This document shows positions 36,436 through 44,832 of a stretch of DNA of 56,578 bases, one piece after another. Every line of letters begins with the position of its first letter. Within the stretch, counting starts at the first letter, position 1. Origin of the DNA: Marinibacterium profundimaris. GTDB lineage: Bacteria; Pseudomonadota; Alphaproteobacteria; Rhodobacterales; Rhodobacteraceae. The position numbers and the translations under genes were made by a program. The stretch is from the NCBI RefSeq assembly GCF_002210095.1, contig NZ_AQQR01000024.1:1-56578 (forward strand), in the 5' to 3' direction. The notes beneath the pieces were generated by a model that ran no database searches, had not been told where the DNA came from, and was given only the letters and a program-made list of their open reading frames with translations.

Positions 36436-36439
36436 AGTT

Positions 36440-37093
36440 ATGGCCAAGTCCAGGTTCGACGCCGCGGCGTCGATCACGAACGAACTCATTGCGATCATCG
36501 ACCGGGGTGTTCTGCCCTGGCGCAGACCCTGGCAGGTCGGCGGCAGTTTCGTGCCTCTCAGGCAGAACGGGGAGCCCTACCAGGGGATCAACAACTTCCT
36601 GCTGACCATGCGTACCCTGATGGCGGGGTATGTCTCGCCCTACTGGATGACGCTCAGGCAGCCGAACGAACCCGACGCAAGGATCGTGAAGGGGTCGAAA
36701 TCGTCGATCGTCATCTACTACGGCACGGCCGGACAAGACCCGACCGAGGATGCGTCCGAGGACACGGGCCCCGAAGACCGCAAGGCCGTCCCCTTCCTCA
36801 AATCCTACCGCGTCTTCAATGCCGACCAGATCGAAGGGCTCGACGCCCGGTTCCATCCCGAGCCGGCCGAGGTCCCAGCCACGCCCGAACGCGCGCCAAT
36901 CCCGCACATGCAAGGCTTCTTCGAGGCCATCGAAGCGTCTGTCAGTTTCACGGGCCGTGAAGCGTGTTATCTGCCCGCGCTCGACAAGGTCTGCGTGCCG
37001 CAGATCGAGCTCTTCGAGGACCCGCGCAGGGGCCATCGGCCTCGGCCAGCTCATGCCGGAGACGGCACAGGAACTGTGCGTCGATCCGCATGA
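36440..37093 (+). pseudogene. ArdC-like antirestriction protein, 3'-truncated
   Basis: Residues 1 to about 195 match the N-terminal ssDNA-binding (ArdC_N/DUF1738) part of plasmid antirestriction proteins: ITNELIAIIDRGVLPWRRPW, YQGINNFLLTMRTLMAGYVSPYWMT, KGSKSSIVIYYG, PFLKSYRVFNADQIEGL. The family continues with LPALDKVCVPQIELF into a zincin-like peptidase domain (HELxH). Here the match stops after IELFEDPRR at about 37025, and the remaining residues are out-of-frame transglycosylase sequence. The peptidase domain is therefore gone. ATG 36440 has GGAGA upstream. It is a scar of a conjugative element. Confidence 0.85.
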
Positions 37094-37301
37094 TCCGCAC
37101 CAAAGCCTCGACGGCTCCGCCCGCTACCTGCTTCTGCAGCTCCAAGACCTCGGATCGCTCGACCTCGCCCTCGCGGCTTACACCGCCGGACCCGATGCGG
37201 TGCGGCGGTATAGCGGCATACCACCCTCCGCCGAGACCCGTGGCCATGTCCGCAAGGTCTTCTCACTCTACCATTCGACACCTGGACAGTACTCGCCATA
37301 A
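37026..37301 (+). pseudogene. Lytic transglycosylase (conjugation type), C-terminal fragment
   Basis: Starting at 37026 in a different frame from the ArdC remnant, the sequence reads GAIGLGQLMPETAQELCVDPHDP, then ARYLLLQLQDLGSLDLALAAYTAGPDAV and TRGHVRKVFSLY. This is the SLT-domain core downstream of the catalytic Glu, as in VirB1/TrbN-type enzymes that open peptidoglycan for conjugation. The part with signal peptide and catalytic Glu is missing. The join to ArdC is direct, without an insertion sequence between, indicating a deletion fusing two genes of one element. Confidence 0.85.
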
Positions 37302-37598
37302 GTATCAAACCGGGGCGGCCGGCTGCGTCCTGTATCCCGGCGGCAGCCATGCGCCTGATGCATGGCCGCTGCCCTGTCCGACCCCCACAATGCGCGCAGA
37401 GCGCGGCCGGCCTGCCTGGTACCGCTCAAGACCCGCCAAGGGCCGTTAAGGTGACCGTCATTGAGGCAGGTTATGATGCAGCGTCGCAAATTTCCATTTG
37501 TAGACAAAACGTGTATCGCCTTCTCCGAAGCCGGCAGTATCCAAGAGAGGCGATGGCCCCTCGGTGCCGCATCCGATGACGCATGCTGGAGATCAATA

Positions 37599-38744
37599 AT
37601 GCGAACTCTTTCCCGGACCCCCGCGATCTGGCTGATGGCCATCCTTGCCCTGTCGCTGCTGTTCGCCACCTCCGGTCTTGCCCAGGAGGGAGGCGAGCGG
37701 CCGCCGACCCCCGTCACCGTCGTCACGCTTAAGGCGCAGGACGTGGTCCTGACCGCCGACCTGCCGGGCCGTGTCACCGCGTCGCGGGTCGCGGAGGTCC
37801 GTCCGCAGGTCAACGGGATCGTGACCGACAAGCTGTTCGAGGAAGGCCAGGCGATCGAGGAGGGACAGCCAATGTTCCACATCGATGACGACGTCTACGA
37901 AGCCGACCTTGCCGCCGCCCAGGCCAGCCTTGCCCAGTCGCGGGCCCAGCTGGATGCCGCCGAGCGGGAACTGAAGCGGGTCAACGACCTGCTGGACCGC
38001 AACGTCGCCACGCAGCAGGCCTATGACGACGCGGTGACCTCGCGCGATGCCGCCGCCGCCAGCGTCAAGGCGGTGGAGGCCAGCCTGCGCGCCAGCCAGA
38101 TCAACCTGGAACGGGCCACCATCAAGGCGCCGATCAGCGGGCTGGTGGGGCTGTCGCAGGTGACGCAGGGCGCCCTGGTGACCGCCGGACAATCCATGCC
38201 GCTGGCCGTGATCCGCGATATCGACCCGGTCTTCGTCGACGTGACGCAATCGGCGGCCAGCGTGCTGCGCTGGCGCCGGTCGGGCAACATCGTCCAGGCC
38301 GAACCGGACGCCGAAGTCCGCCTGCTGCTGGCCGATGGCAGTTACTACGAACAGAACGGCAAGCTTTCCGCCGCCGAACCGCATGTGAACGAGCTGACCG
38401 GCGTGGTGGTCGTGCGGTTGGAATTCCCCAACCCCGACGGGCTGCTGCTGCCCGGCATGTACGTTCAGGTCGAGGTGCCCGAGGCCACGATCCCCAATGC
38501 CATCCTTGCCCCGCAAGAAGGTGTCACCCGCAACCGCCGCGGCGTGCCGACCGCCTTTGTCGTGAACGCCGACAACGTCATCGAGGCGCGCACGCTGGAC
38601 GTGGTGGGCGACCAGGGCCCCTACTGGGTGGTAAGCGAGGGACTCGAAGCCGGGGACCGCATCGTCGTGGCCGGGCTGCAGAAGATCGCGCCGGGCGCTC
38701 CCGTCGCCCCCCAGGAACGCCAAGCCCCCGCGGCTTCGGAATAA
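37599..38744 (+). CDS. RND efflux periplasmic adaptor (AcrA/MexA family)
   Basis: This 381-residue membrane-fusion protein has a signal peptide (TPAIWLMAILALSLLFATSGLAQ), the lipoyl half ADLPGRVTASRVAEVRPQVNGIV, an alpha-hairpin (about 95-165), the second lipoyl half ATIKAPISGLVGLSQVTQGALVTAG, and a beta-barrel/membrane-proximal domain (LLLPGMYVQVEVPEA). There is no lipobox Cys at the signal cleavage site. GGAG lies eight bases before ATG 37599; the longer frame to 37461 is unsupported. It pairs with the RND pump that starts 21 bases later. No TetR regulator or outer-membrane channel gene is present. Confidence 0.93.
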   Translation: MRTLSRTPAIWLMAILALSLLFATSGLAQEGGERPPTPVTVVTLKAQDVVLTADLPGRVTASRVAEVRPQVNGIVTDKLFEEGQAIEEGQPMFHIDDDVYEADLAAAQASLAQSRAQLDAAERELKRVNDLLDRNVATQQAYDDAVTSRDAAAASVKAVEASLRASQINLERATIKAPISGLVGLSQVTQGALVTAGQSMPLAVIRDIDPVFVDVTQSAASVLRWRRSGNIVQAEPDAEVRLLLADGSYYEQNGKLSAAEPHVNELTGVVVVRLEFPNPDGLLLPGMYVQVEVPEATIPNAILAPQEGVTRNRRGVPTAFVVNADNVIEARTLDVVGDQGPYWVVSEGLEAGDRIVVAGLQKIAPGAPVAPQERQAPAASE

Positions 38745-38765
38745 ACAGGTCGGACAGGACAACAC

Positions 38766-41700
38766 ATGGCACGGTTCTTCATCGACCGACCCGTCTTTGC
38801 TTGGGTCATTTCCATCCTCATCATGGGCGTCGGCCTGCTGTCGATCCTGACGCTGCCCGTGGCGCAGTATCCGCAGATCGCGCCGCCCACGGTCACCGTC
38901 TCGGCCAGCTACCCGGGCGCCTCGGCGGAAACGGTCGCCAACACGGTCACCCAGATCATCGAACAGCAGATGACCGGCCTTGACGGGCTGCGCTACCTGT
39001 CATCGTCCTCGACCTCGGCCGGGACCTCCTCGGTCACGCTGACCTTCGAGACCGGGACCGACAGCGACCTGGCGCAGGTGCAGGTCCAGAACAAGGTCTC
39101 GCGCGCGCTCAGCCTGCTGCCGGAATCCGTGCAGCGGCAGGGCGTGCGCGTCGACAAATCCTCCTCCGGCTTCCTGATGGTGATCGGCCTGATCTCGACC
39201 AATGGCGAGATGGACCAGGCCGACCTGTCGGATTACCTGAACTCCAACCTCGTCGATGAATTCAGCCGGATCGAGGGCGTCGGCGGCGTGCAGGTCTTCG
39301 GCGCGCAATACGCGATGCGGATCTGGCTGGATCCCTCGAAGCTGGCCGCCTACGAGATGACGCCGACGGACATCGTCAACGCCGTCTCGGCGCAGAACGC
39401 GCAGATCTCGGCCGGGGCTTTCGGCTCGCTCCCGGCGGTGCAGAACCAGCAGCTGAACGCCACGATCACCGCGCAATCCCTGCTGCAGACGCCCGAGGAT
39501 TTCCGCAACATCGTCGTGCGCGCCGAAACCGACGGCGGCCTGGTGCTGCTTTCGGATGTCGCGCGGGTCGAGATCGGGGCCGAGAACTATTCGACCATCG
39601 CATCGTACAACGGGCAGCCCGCCAGCGGCATGGCCGTGCAGCTGGCCTCGGGCGCCAATGCGCTCGATACCTCGGAAATGGTGCGCGAGCGGCTCGAGGA
39701 CTACGCGCAGTTCTTCCCCGACGGCATGGAATACGTCATCCCCTACGACACGACGCCGTTCATCGAAATCTCGATCCACGAGGTGCAGAAGACCCTGATC
39801 GAGGCCATCGTGCTGGTGTTCTGCGTGATGTTCCTGTTCCTGCAAAGCCTGCGCGCCACGATCATCCCGACGCTTGCCGTGCCGGTCGTCATCCTCGGCA
39901 CCTTCGCCATCCTCGGTGCCTTCGGCTACACGATCAACGTGCTGACCATGCTTGCCATGGTGCTGGCCATCGGCCTTCTCGTCGACGACGCCATCGTGGT
40001 GGTCGAGAATGTCGAACGGATCATGGAGGAAGAGGGCCTTGGCCCGCGTGAAGCCACGCGGAAATCCATGGACCAGATCACCGGGGCGCTGGTCGGCATC
40101 GCGCTTGTGCTCTCGGCGGTGTTCATCCCCATGGCCTTCTTCGGCGGCGCCACGGGCGTGATCTATCGCCAGTTCGCCGTCACCATCATCTCGGCCATGA
40201 CCCTGTCGGTGGTCGTCGCGCTGACCCTGACGCCGGCGCTTTGCGCCACGCTGCTGAAGCCAAGCCACGGGGCGCCGTCCAGGTGGAACCCCTTCACCTG
40301 GTTCAACCGCGGCTTCGACAAGGTCACCCGCGGCTATGCGCGCATGGTGGGCTTCAACATCCGCCGGCCGGTGATCCTGCTGATGGTCTATGCCGGCATG
40401 GGCTACGGCATCTACTGGCTGTTCGACAACACGCCTCCCGGCTTTCTCCCCGACGAGGACCAGGGCATCCTGCTGACGATCGTGCAGGGCCCCACCGGCG
40501 CCACCGCCGTCCGCACCGAGGCCGTCCTCTCCGAGATCGAGGATTACTTCATGACAGCCGAGGGCGAGGAGGTGGCCTCCATGTTCACGGTCACCGGCTT
40601 CTCCTTCGCGGGACAGGGCCAGAACATGGGCCTGGGCTTCGTCAAGCTGACCGACTGGGACGAACGGCCCAACCCCGACCAGAGCGCACAGGCCATTGCC
40701 GGTCGCGCCTTCGGCCGGTTCATGGGGATCCAGGACGCCATGGCCTTCCCCATCGTGCCGCCGGCAGTGCCGGAGCTGGGCAACGTCTCGGGCTTCGATT
40801 TCTACCTTCAGGCCCAGGCCGGGCAGACCCACGAACAGCTTGTGGATGCGCGCAACCAGCTCTTCGGCATGGCCGCGCAAAGCCCGCTGATCGCCAGTGT
40901 CCGGCCCTCGGGGCTCGAGGATGCGTCGCAGTTCAACCTCGACATCGACTGGCGCGCCGCGGGCGCCCTGGGCGTGTCGCCCAGCAACCTGGGCAACCTG
41001 CTGTCGATCGCCTGGGCGGGCCGCTACGTGAACGACTTCAACGACAACGGCCGGATCAAGAGGGTCTATGTCCAGGGCGAGGCCGATGCCCGCTCGGGGC
41101 CGTCGGACCTGCAGAAATGGCGGGTGCGCAATGCCTCGGGCGATCTCGTGCCCTTCGACAACTTCACGCAGCAGAACTGGCAATACGGGCCTCAGGGCCT
41201 CTATCGCTACAACGGCATCCCCGCCGTGCAGATCCAGGGCTCCCCTGCCCCGGGCGTCTCGACCGGCGAAGCCATCGAAGAGATCGAGCGCCTCGTCGAT
41301 CAGCTGCCGCCCGGCTACCAGGTCGCCTGGACGGGCCTGTCGCTGGAAGAGCTGGAATCAGGCGGCCAGGCGCCGATGCTCTACGCGCTGTCGCTGGCGG
41401 CCGTGTTCCTCTGCCTCGCGGCGCTCTACGAAAGCTGGACAATCCCGATCTCGGTCATGCTGGCCATGCCCATCGGGGTCCTGGGGACGCTGTTCGCCGC
41501 CTGGTACGGCAACTTCCAGAACGGCGTGTTCTTCCAGGTCGGCCTGCTGACCGTCATCGGCCTGACGGGCAAGAACGCGATCCTGATCGTGGAATTCGCC
41601 CGCGACCGTTACGAGGCCGGCGAAGAGCTCTTCACCGCCGTGCGCGAGGCCGCACGTCAGCGTTTCCGCCCCATCGTGATGACCTCGGTCGCCTTCACGC

Positions 41701-41867
41701 TGGGCGTGCTGCCTCTGGTGCTGTCGCAGGGTGCGGGCTCGGGCGGGCGCCGCTCTGTCGGTGCGGCGGTCTTCGGCGGGACACTGACGGCGACGATCTT
41801 CGGCGTGCTCTTCGTGCCGCTGTTCTTCGTCATCGTACAGCGGATCTTCCGCCGCCGCCGGGCCTGA
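38766..41867 (+). CDS. RND multidrug efflux pump, HAE1 family (AcrB/MexB-like)
   Basis: The 1033-residue inner-membrane transporter starts MARFFIDRPVFAWVISI, has the proton-relay acidic pair in GLLVDDAIVVVENVERIMEEEG (TM4), the partner Lys in LTGKNAILIVEFARD (TM10), two large periplasmic loops, and GGATGVIYRQFAVTIISAM. Length and repeats are normal for HAE1. It exports hydrophobic or amphiphilic compounds with the upstream adaptor. The outer-membrane partner must come from elsewhere, as no TolC-like gene follows. A strong terminator ends the unit. Confidence 0.95.
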   Translation: MARFFIDRPVFAWVISILIMGVGLLSILTLPVAQYPQIAPPTVTVSASYPGASAETVANTVTQIIEQQMTGLDGLRYLSSSSTSAGTSSVTLTFETGTDSDLAQVQVQNKVSRALSLLPESVQRQGVRVDKSSSGFLMVIGLISTNGEMDQADLSDYLNSNLVDEFSRIEGVGGVQVFGAQYAMRIWLDPSKLAAYEMTPTDIVNAVSAQNAQISAGAFGSLPAVQNQQLNATITAQSLLQTPEDFRNIVVRAETDGGLVLLSDVARVEIGAENYSTIASYNGQPASGMAVQLASGANALDTSEMVRERLEDYAQFFPDGMEYVIPYDTTPFIEISIHEVQKTLIEAIVLVFCVMFLFLQSLRATIIPTLAVPVVILGTFAILGAFGYTINVLTMLAMVLAIGLLVDDAIVVVENVERIMEEEGLGPREATRKSMDQITGALVGIALVLSAVFIPMAFFGGATGVIYRQFAVTIISAMTLSVVVALTLTPALCATLLKPSHGAPSRWNPFTWFNRGFDKVTRGYARMVGFNIRRPVILLMVYAGMGYGIYWLFDNTPPGFLPDEDQGILLTIVQGPTGATAVRTEAVLSEIEDYFMTAEGEEVASMFTVTGFSFAGQGQNMGLGFVKLTDWDERPNPDQSAQAIAGRAFGRFMGIQDAMAFPIVPPAVPELGNVSGFDFYLQAQAGQTHEQLVDARNQLFGMAAQSPLIASVRPSGLEDASQFNLDIDWRAAGALGVSPSNLGNLLSIAWAGRYVNDFNDNGRIKRVYVQGEADARSGPSDLQKWRVRNASGDLVPFDNFTQQNWQYGPQGLYRYNGIPAVQIQGSPAPGVSTGEAIEEIERLVDQLPPGYQVAWTGLSLEELESGGQAPMLYALSLAAVFLCLAALYESWTIPISVMLAMPIGVLGTLFAAWYGNFQNGVFFQVGLLTVIGLTGKNAILIVEFARDRYEAGEELFTAVREAARQRFRPIVMTSVAFTLGVLPLVLSQGAGSGGRRSVGAAVFGGTLTATIFGVLFVPLFFVIVQRIFRRRRA

Positions 41868-41894
41868 GACCCCTGCCCTGCGCCTGGCGCAGAA

Positions 41895-41937
41895 CAAAAC
41901 GGCCGAAACACGGGTTGCCCATGTTTCGGCCGTTTTG
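41895..41937. terminator. Strong bidirectional-type terminator after the RND pump
   Basis: A 16-pair perfect stem (arms CAAAACGGCCGAAACA at 41895-41910 and its complement at 41922-41937, 11-base loop) with A-rich 5' and T-rich 3' edges. It lies 28 bases after the pump stop and separates it from the downstream RNA gene. Confidence 0.85.
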
Positions 41938-42065
41938 CTGAAAAACTGTTCACAAAATATTTATTTAATATCAGGGTGATAGCTGCCACAGAAACGCAAC
42001 GCGGCATTGCAGAATGGGCATGGCTGGGCTGTTGTGCAGCCGCAGCATCATGGCTATCTTTAGTT

Positions 42066-42152
42066 CCAGTGATCGGTTCTCCTCCTCCTCCCTTGAACCG
42101 GTCATTCTGATATGGCGGCATCCACTCCTCCCGGATGCCGCCTTTTCTTTTT
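42066..42152 (+). ncRNA. Cuckoo/CcsR-type small RNA (two CUCCUCCC hairpins)
   Basis: Hairpin 1 has a nine-pair stem (GATCGGTTC 42071-42079 with GAACCGGTC 42095-42103) around a loop with CCTCCTCCTCCC. Hairpin 2 has a perfect ten-pair stem (GGCGGCATCC 42114-42123 with GGATGCCGCC 42133-42142) around ACTCCTCCC and is followed by TTTTCTTTTT, a rho-independent terminator. Two adjacent hairpins that both expose an anti-Shine-Dalgarno-like CUCCUCCC loop define the CcsR/cuckoo RNAs of Rhodobacterales, induced by stress and often cotranscribed with a DUF1127 gene. No DUF1127 gene is present here. The 5' end is uncertain; a longer-range pairing GATAGC 41978-41983 with GCTATC 42053-42058 suggests a transcript from about 41970. 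Confidence 0.8.
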
Positions 42153-42234
42153 CCGACATGCCCCCTGCCCCCTTGGCCGCCCCATGGCGCTGCCCCGTGA
42201 CCCTGAGCGACATGAAAAGCGGTGACGATACCGA

Positions 42235-43074
42235 TCAGGCCGCGCTGTCCGACCGGGGGCGCAGGGACCGGGCCGAAAACAGCGCCAGACGCTCGGCTTC
42301 GGGCAGATCTGCGCGCAGCCCGGCGGCCAGGACCGTCTGTTTCACCAACCGCGCCACATGCCTGTCGTTCAGCCGCTGCGGCTGCGCGCGCTGACCGTCG
42401 CGGGAGACCCGGGTAAAGATCGGCCCCTCGGTGATCCCTGCGTGCTTCAGCCAGTGTTCCAGCGCATGGACGGCACACTGTCCGGGTCTGGCGTTGCGCG
42501 CCACGTGAACCGGCAGCGGCCCGGTCCGGCGCGCCACGACAATGCGCGCCCCGCCGGCGTGCAGGGACAGGCGCCCGGGTGCGGCGGGGGTCGTGTCCGG
42601 CCAAAGGTCCAGCCCGACAAGCTCGGCCCGGTTCAGCCCGGCAGCATGGCCCAGCAGCAGAATCGCCCGGTCGCGCAGCCCGCGCAGGTCGCGGGGCAGG
42701 GTGTTGGCCATGGCGCGGATCTCGGCGCCGCTGACCGGGTCCTTCCGCCGGGGGCGCAGCGGCGCCTGCCGGAGACGGTTCAGCGCCTCGGCGATCGGGC
42801 CGGTCCTGCGGTTCAGCTCCATCCCGCGCCGGCGGTACTGCCAGCCAAGGCCGGAGAGACGGCGTTCGATGCTGGCCCGCGACAGCGCAGGCGTTTCGCC
42901 GGATGGCCTGGCGAGTGCGGCGATGTACTCCGCGATCAGCTCCGGCGCGGGGGGAAGCGGCCGGGCCCCGCGCAGGTGGCACCAGCGGGTGAACTGGGCC
43001 CAGTCGGCCTCATAGGCCCGCCGGGTGGCGTCGGCCGGTGGCCGGGCCGATGTCGGATCGAAGCGCCTGTCCAT
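42235..43074 (-). pseudogene. Tyrosine recombinase/integrase, C-terminally truncated
   Basis: The protein has a core-binding domain (ATRRAYEADWAQFTRWC, then LSGLGWQYRRRGME) and the first half of the catalytic domain with the box I Arg region (LLLGHAAGLNRAELVGLDL). Where integrases have a box II HxLR motif and continue to HxxGH and the Tyr nucleophile, this one reads FSARSLRP and stops eight residues later. Box II His is replaced and the nucleophile Tyr is missing, so it should be inactive. ATG 43074 starts the usual N-terminus; frames to 43131 are unsupported. It is probably a relic of an integrated element. Confidence 0.82.
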
Positions 43075-43365
43075 GCGCCGGAGCATAGGCCGGAGGGCGC
43101 GAAAGGCAATATTATCGGACACGAACAGCAATGCCTGTCGCCTGAATCGAAGGCGGAAGCACGCCCGCCCCCCTCATCGACCCCGAGGCGATCAAGCGGC
43201 TGCCACGACTCCCCGGGGCGCGTGCCATGCCGCCCGGCACAGCGGCAGAGGCGACCGTCATTTTCGCCCTGGCCACCACGCGACATGTAACCGGCGTGAC
43301 ATTTCTGCCCGAGGATGCCTATACACCCGGGGGAGGGACAGAAAAGGCACAGGCGGATCAGGCGG

Positions 43366-44769
43366 ATGACTGGCACGGATACGGCGCGGGACACCTTGTG
43401 GAACGCGGCCTATGGCTGCACGATCATCCTGCTGATCCTGCTTCAGTCCCTGATGGAATGGACCGGCCTGACCTGGCCCGAAGCGCCCGCGGCCCTGGTC
43501 CTGCTGGTGGTCGTGGCCTTCCTGGTGCGGGCCGCGTCGCCTGTCGGGCGGGCCTTCCTTGCTGTCTCGGCGGCGCTGACGATCGGGCTGATCCTGACGC
43601 GGCCGGACTGGGGCGCGATCGTCTGGCCCGCGCTGGTCCGGACCGGGTTCCTCGCTGCCTTCTTCTGTTCGCTGTCGCTGCTGCGGAACGTCGCGCAAAG
43701 CTCTCCGGCGATGGCGACCGCCGGCACCTATCTGGCGAGCCAGCCGCCGGGGCGACGCTATCTGGCGCTGACCACCGGGGCGCATGCCTTCGCGCTGGTG
43801 CTGAACTACGGGGCGATCCAGCTTTTGGGCACGCTGTCGCTGACCAGCGCGCGGACCGAGCCGGACGACTACATCCGCAACACCCGCATCCGCCGGATGC
43901 TTCTGGCGGTGCATCGCGGCTTCGTGTCGTCGCTGTCGTGGTCGCCGCTGGCCTTTTCCATCGTCGTCATCGTCTCGGTCATTCCCGGCACCAGCTGGTC
44001 GGGCATCGTCGGGCCGGGGCTGGTGATCGGGGTCATGCTGCTGGGCACCGGCTGGGCCATGGACACGATCTTCAAGCCGCGCCCCTCGGGCCGCAAGCCT
44101 GCCGTGCAGGACCCGGGCCACTGGACCGCGCTGTTGCCGCTGGGCGGTCTGATGCTGCTGATGCTGGCCACGATCCTGCTGGTCGAAGAGACCCTGCATG
44201 TCCGCGTCATCGGCATCGTGCTGGTCGCGGTGCCGGTGATCTCGATGATCTGGCTGGCGATCCAGTTGGGAGATTCAAAGGCCTGGGCCGCGCGGATGAA
44301 GGCCTATGTGGTGGACGAATTGCCCGGCTTCCGGCGCGAGGTGCTGCTGATCGCCTCGGCCTCCTATATCGGGATCACCGGATCGGCCCTGGCCCTGCCC
44401 TGGATGGAGGCCTCGGGGTTCGACCTGGGCATGGTGCCGACCTGGCTGCTGTTGCTGGCGCTGCTCTGGATCGTTCCGGCGCTTGGACAGATCGGGGCGA
44501 ACCCGATCCTGTCGGTCTCGCTGATCGGCCCGCTTCTGCCGCCGGCCGCGCAGCTGGGGGTGACGCCGACGGCACTGGCCAATCCGCTGCTCTGCGGCTG
44601 GCTGCTGACCGGGCTGACCTCCCCTTTCACGGCCGTGACGCTGCTGATCGCGCGCTTCGGCGGGATCAGCCCGTTGCAGGTCGCGTGGGACTGGAACCGC
44701 GCATATTTCATCGCGATCGTGGCGCTGCTGTCGGGCTGGACGCTGGTCTATGCCTATGTCCTGACCTGA
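43366..44769 (+). CDS. Polytopic inner-membrane protein, transporter-like
   Basis: This 467-residue protein has roughly 10-12 TM helices with short loops, for example TIILLILLQSLMEW, ALVLLVVVAFLVRAA, LLPLGGLMLLMLATILL, TWLLLLALLWIVPALGQIGANPI. A mid-protein positively charged loop holds IRNTRIRRMLLAVHRGFVSSLSWSPLAFSIVVI. The overall shape resembles ion-transporter-superfamily carriers, but I cannot assign a family. ATG 43366 is preferred; a longer frame to 43315 is basic and lacks a ribosome site. It is convergent with the AAA+ regulator. GC-rich inverted arms at 44773-44780 and 44822-44829 lie between the two genes. Confidence 0.75.
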   Translation: MTGTDTARDTLWNAAYGCTIILLILLQSLMEWTGLTWPEAPAALVLLVVVAFLVRAASPVGRAFLAVSAALTIGLILTRPDWGAIVWPALVRTGFLAAFFCSLSLLRNVAQSSPAMATAGTYLASQPPGRRYLALTTGAHAFALVLNYGAIQLLGTLSLTSARTEPDDYIRNTRIRRMLLAVHRGFVSSLSWSPLAFSIVVIVSVIPGTSWSGIVGPGLVIGVMLLGTGWAMDTIFKPRPSGRKPAVQDPGHWTALLPLGGLMLLMLATILLVEETLHVRVIGIVLVAVPVISMIWLAIQLGDSKAWAARMKAYVVDELPGFRREVLLIASASYIGITGSALALPWMEASGFDLGMVPTWLLLLALLWIVPALGQIGANPILSVSLIGPLLPPAAQLGVTPTALANPLLCGWLLTGLTSPFTAVTLLIARFGGISPLQVAWDWNRAYFIAIVALLSGWTLVYAYVLT

Positions 44770-44832
44770 GGTCGCCGCCCGCCCCTTGCCCCGGGCCCCG
44801 TTGCGGGACGCCGGGACACCAGGGCGGCGGCG

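Noticed and set aside
44773-44829. Bidirectional terminator between the membrane protein and AAA+ regulator genes
   Set aside because: CGCCGCCC and GGGCGGCG arms could pair, but the 41-base loop is long and no T-run follows on either strand, so it was not listed as a terminator.
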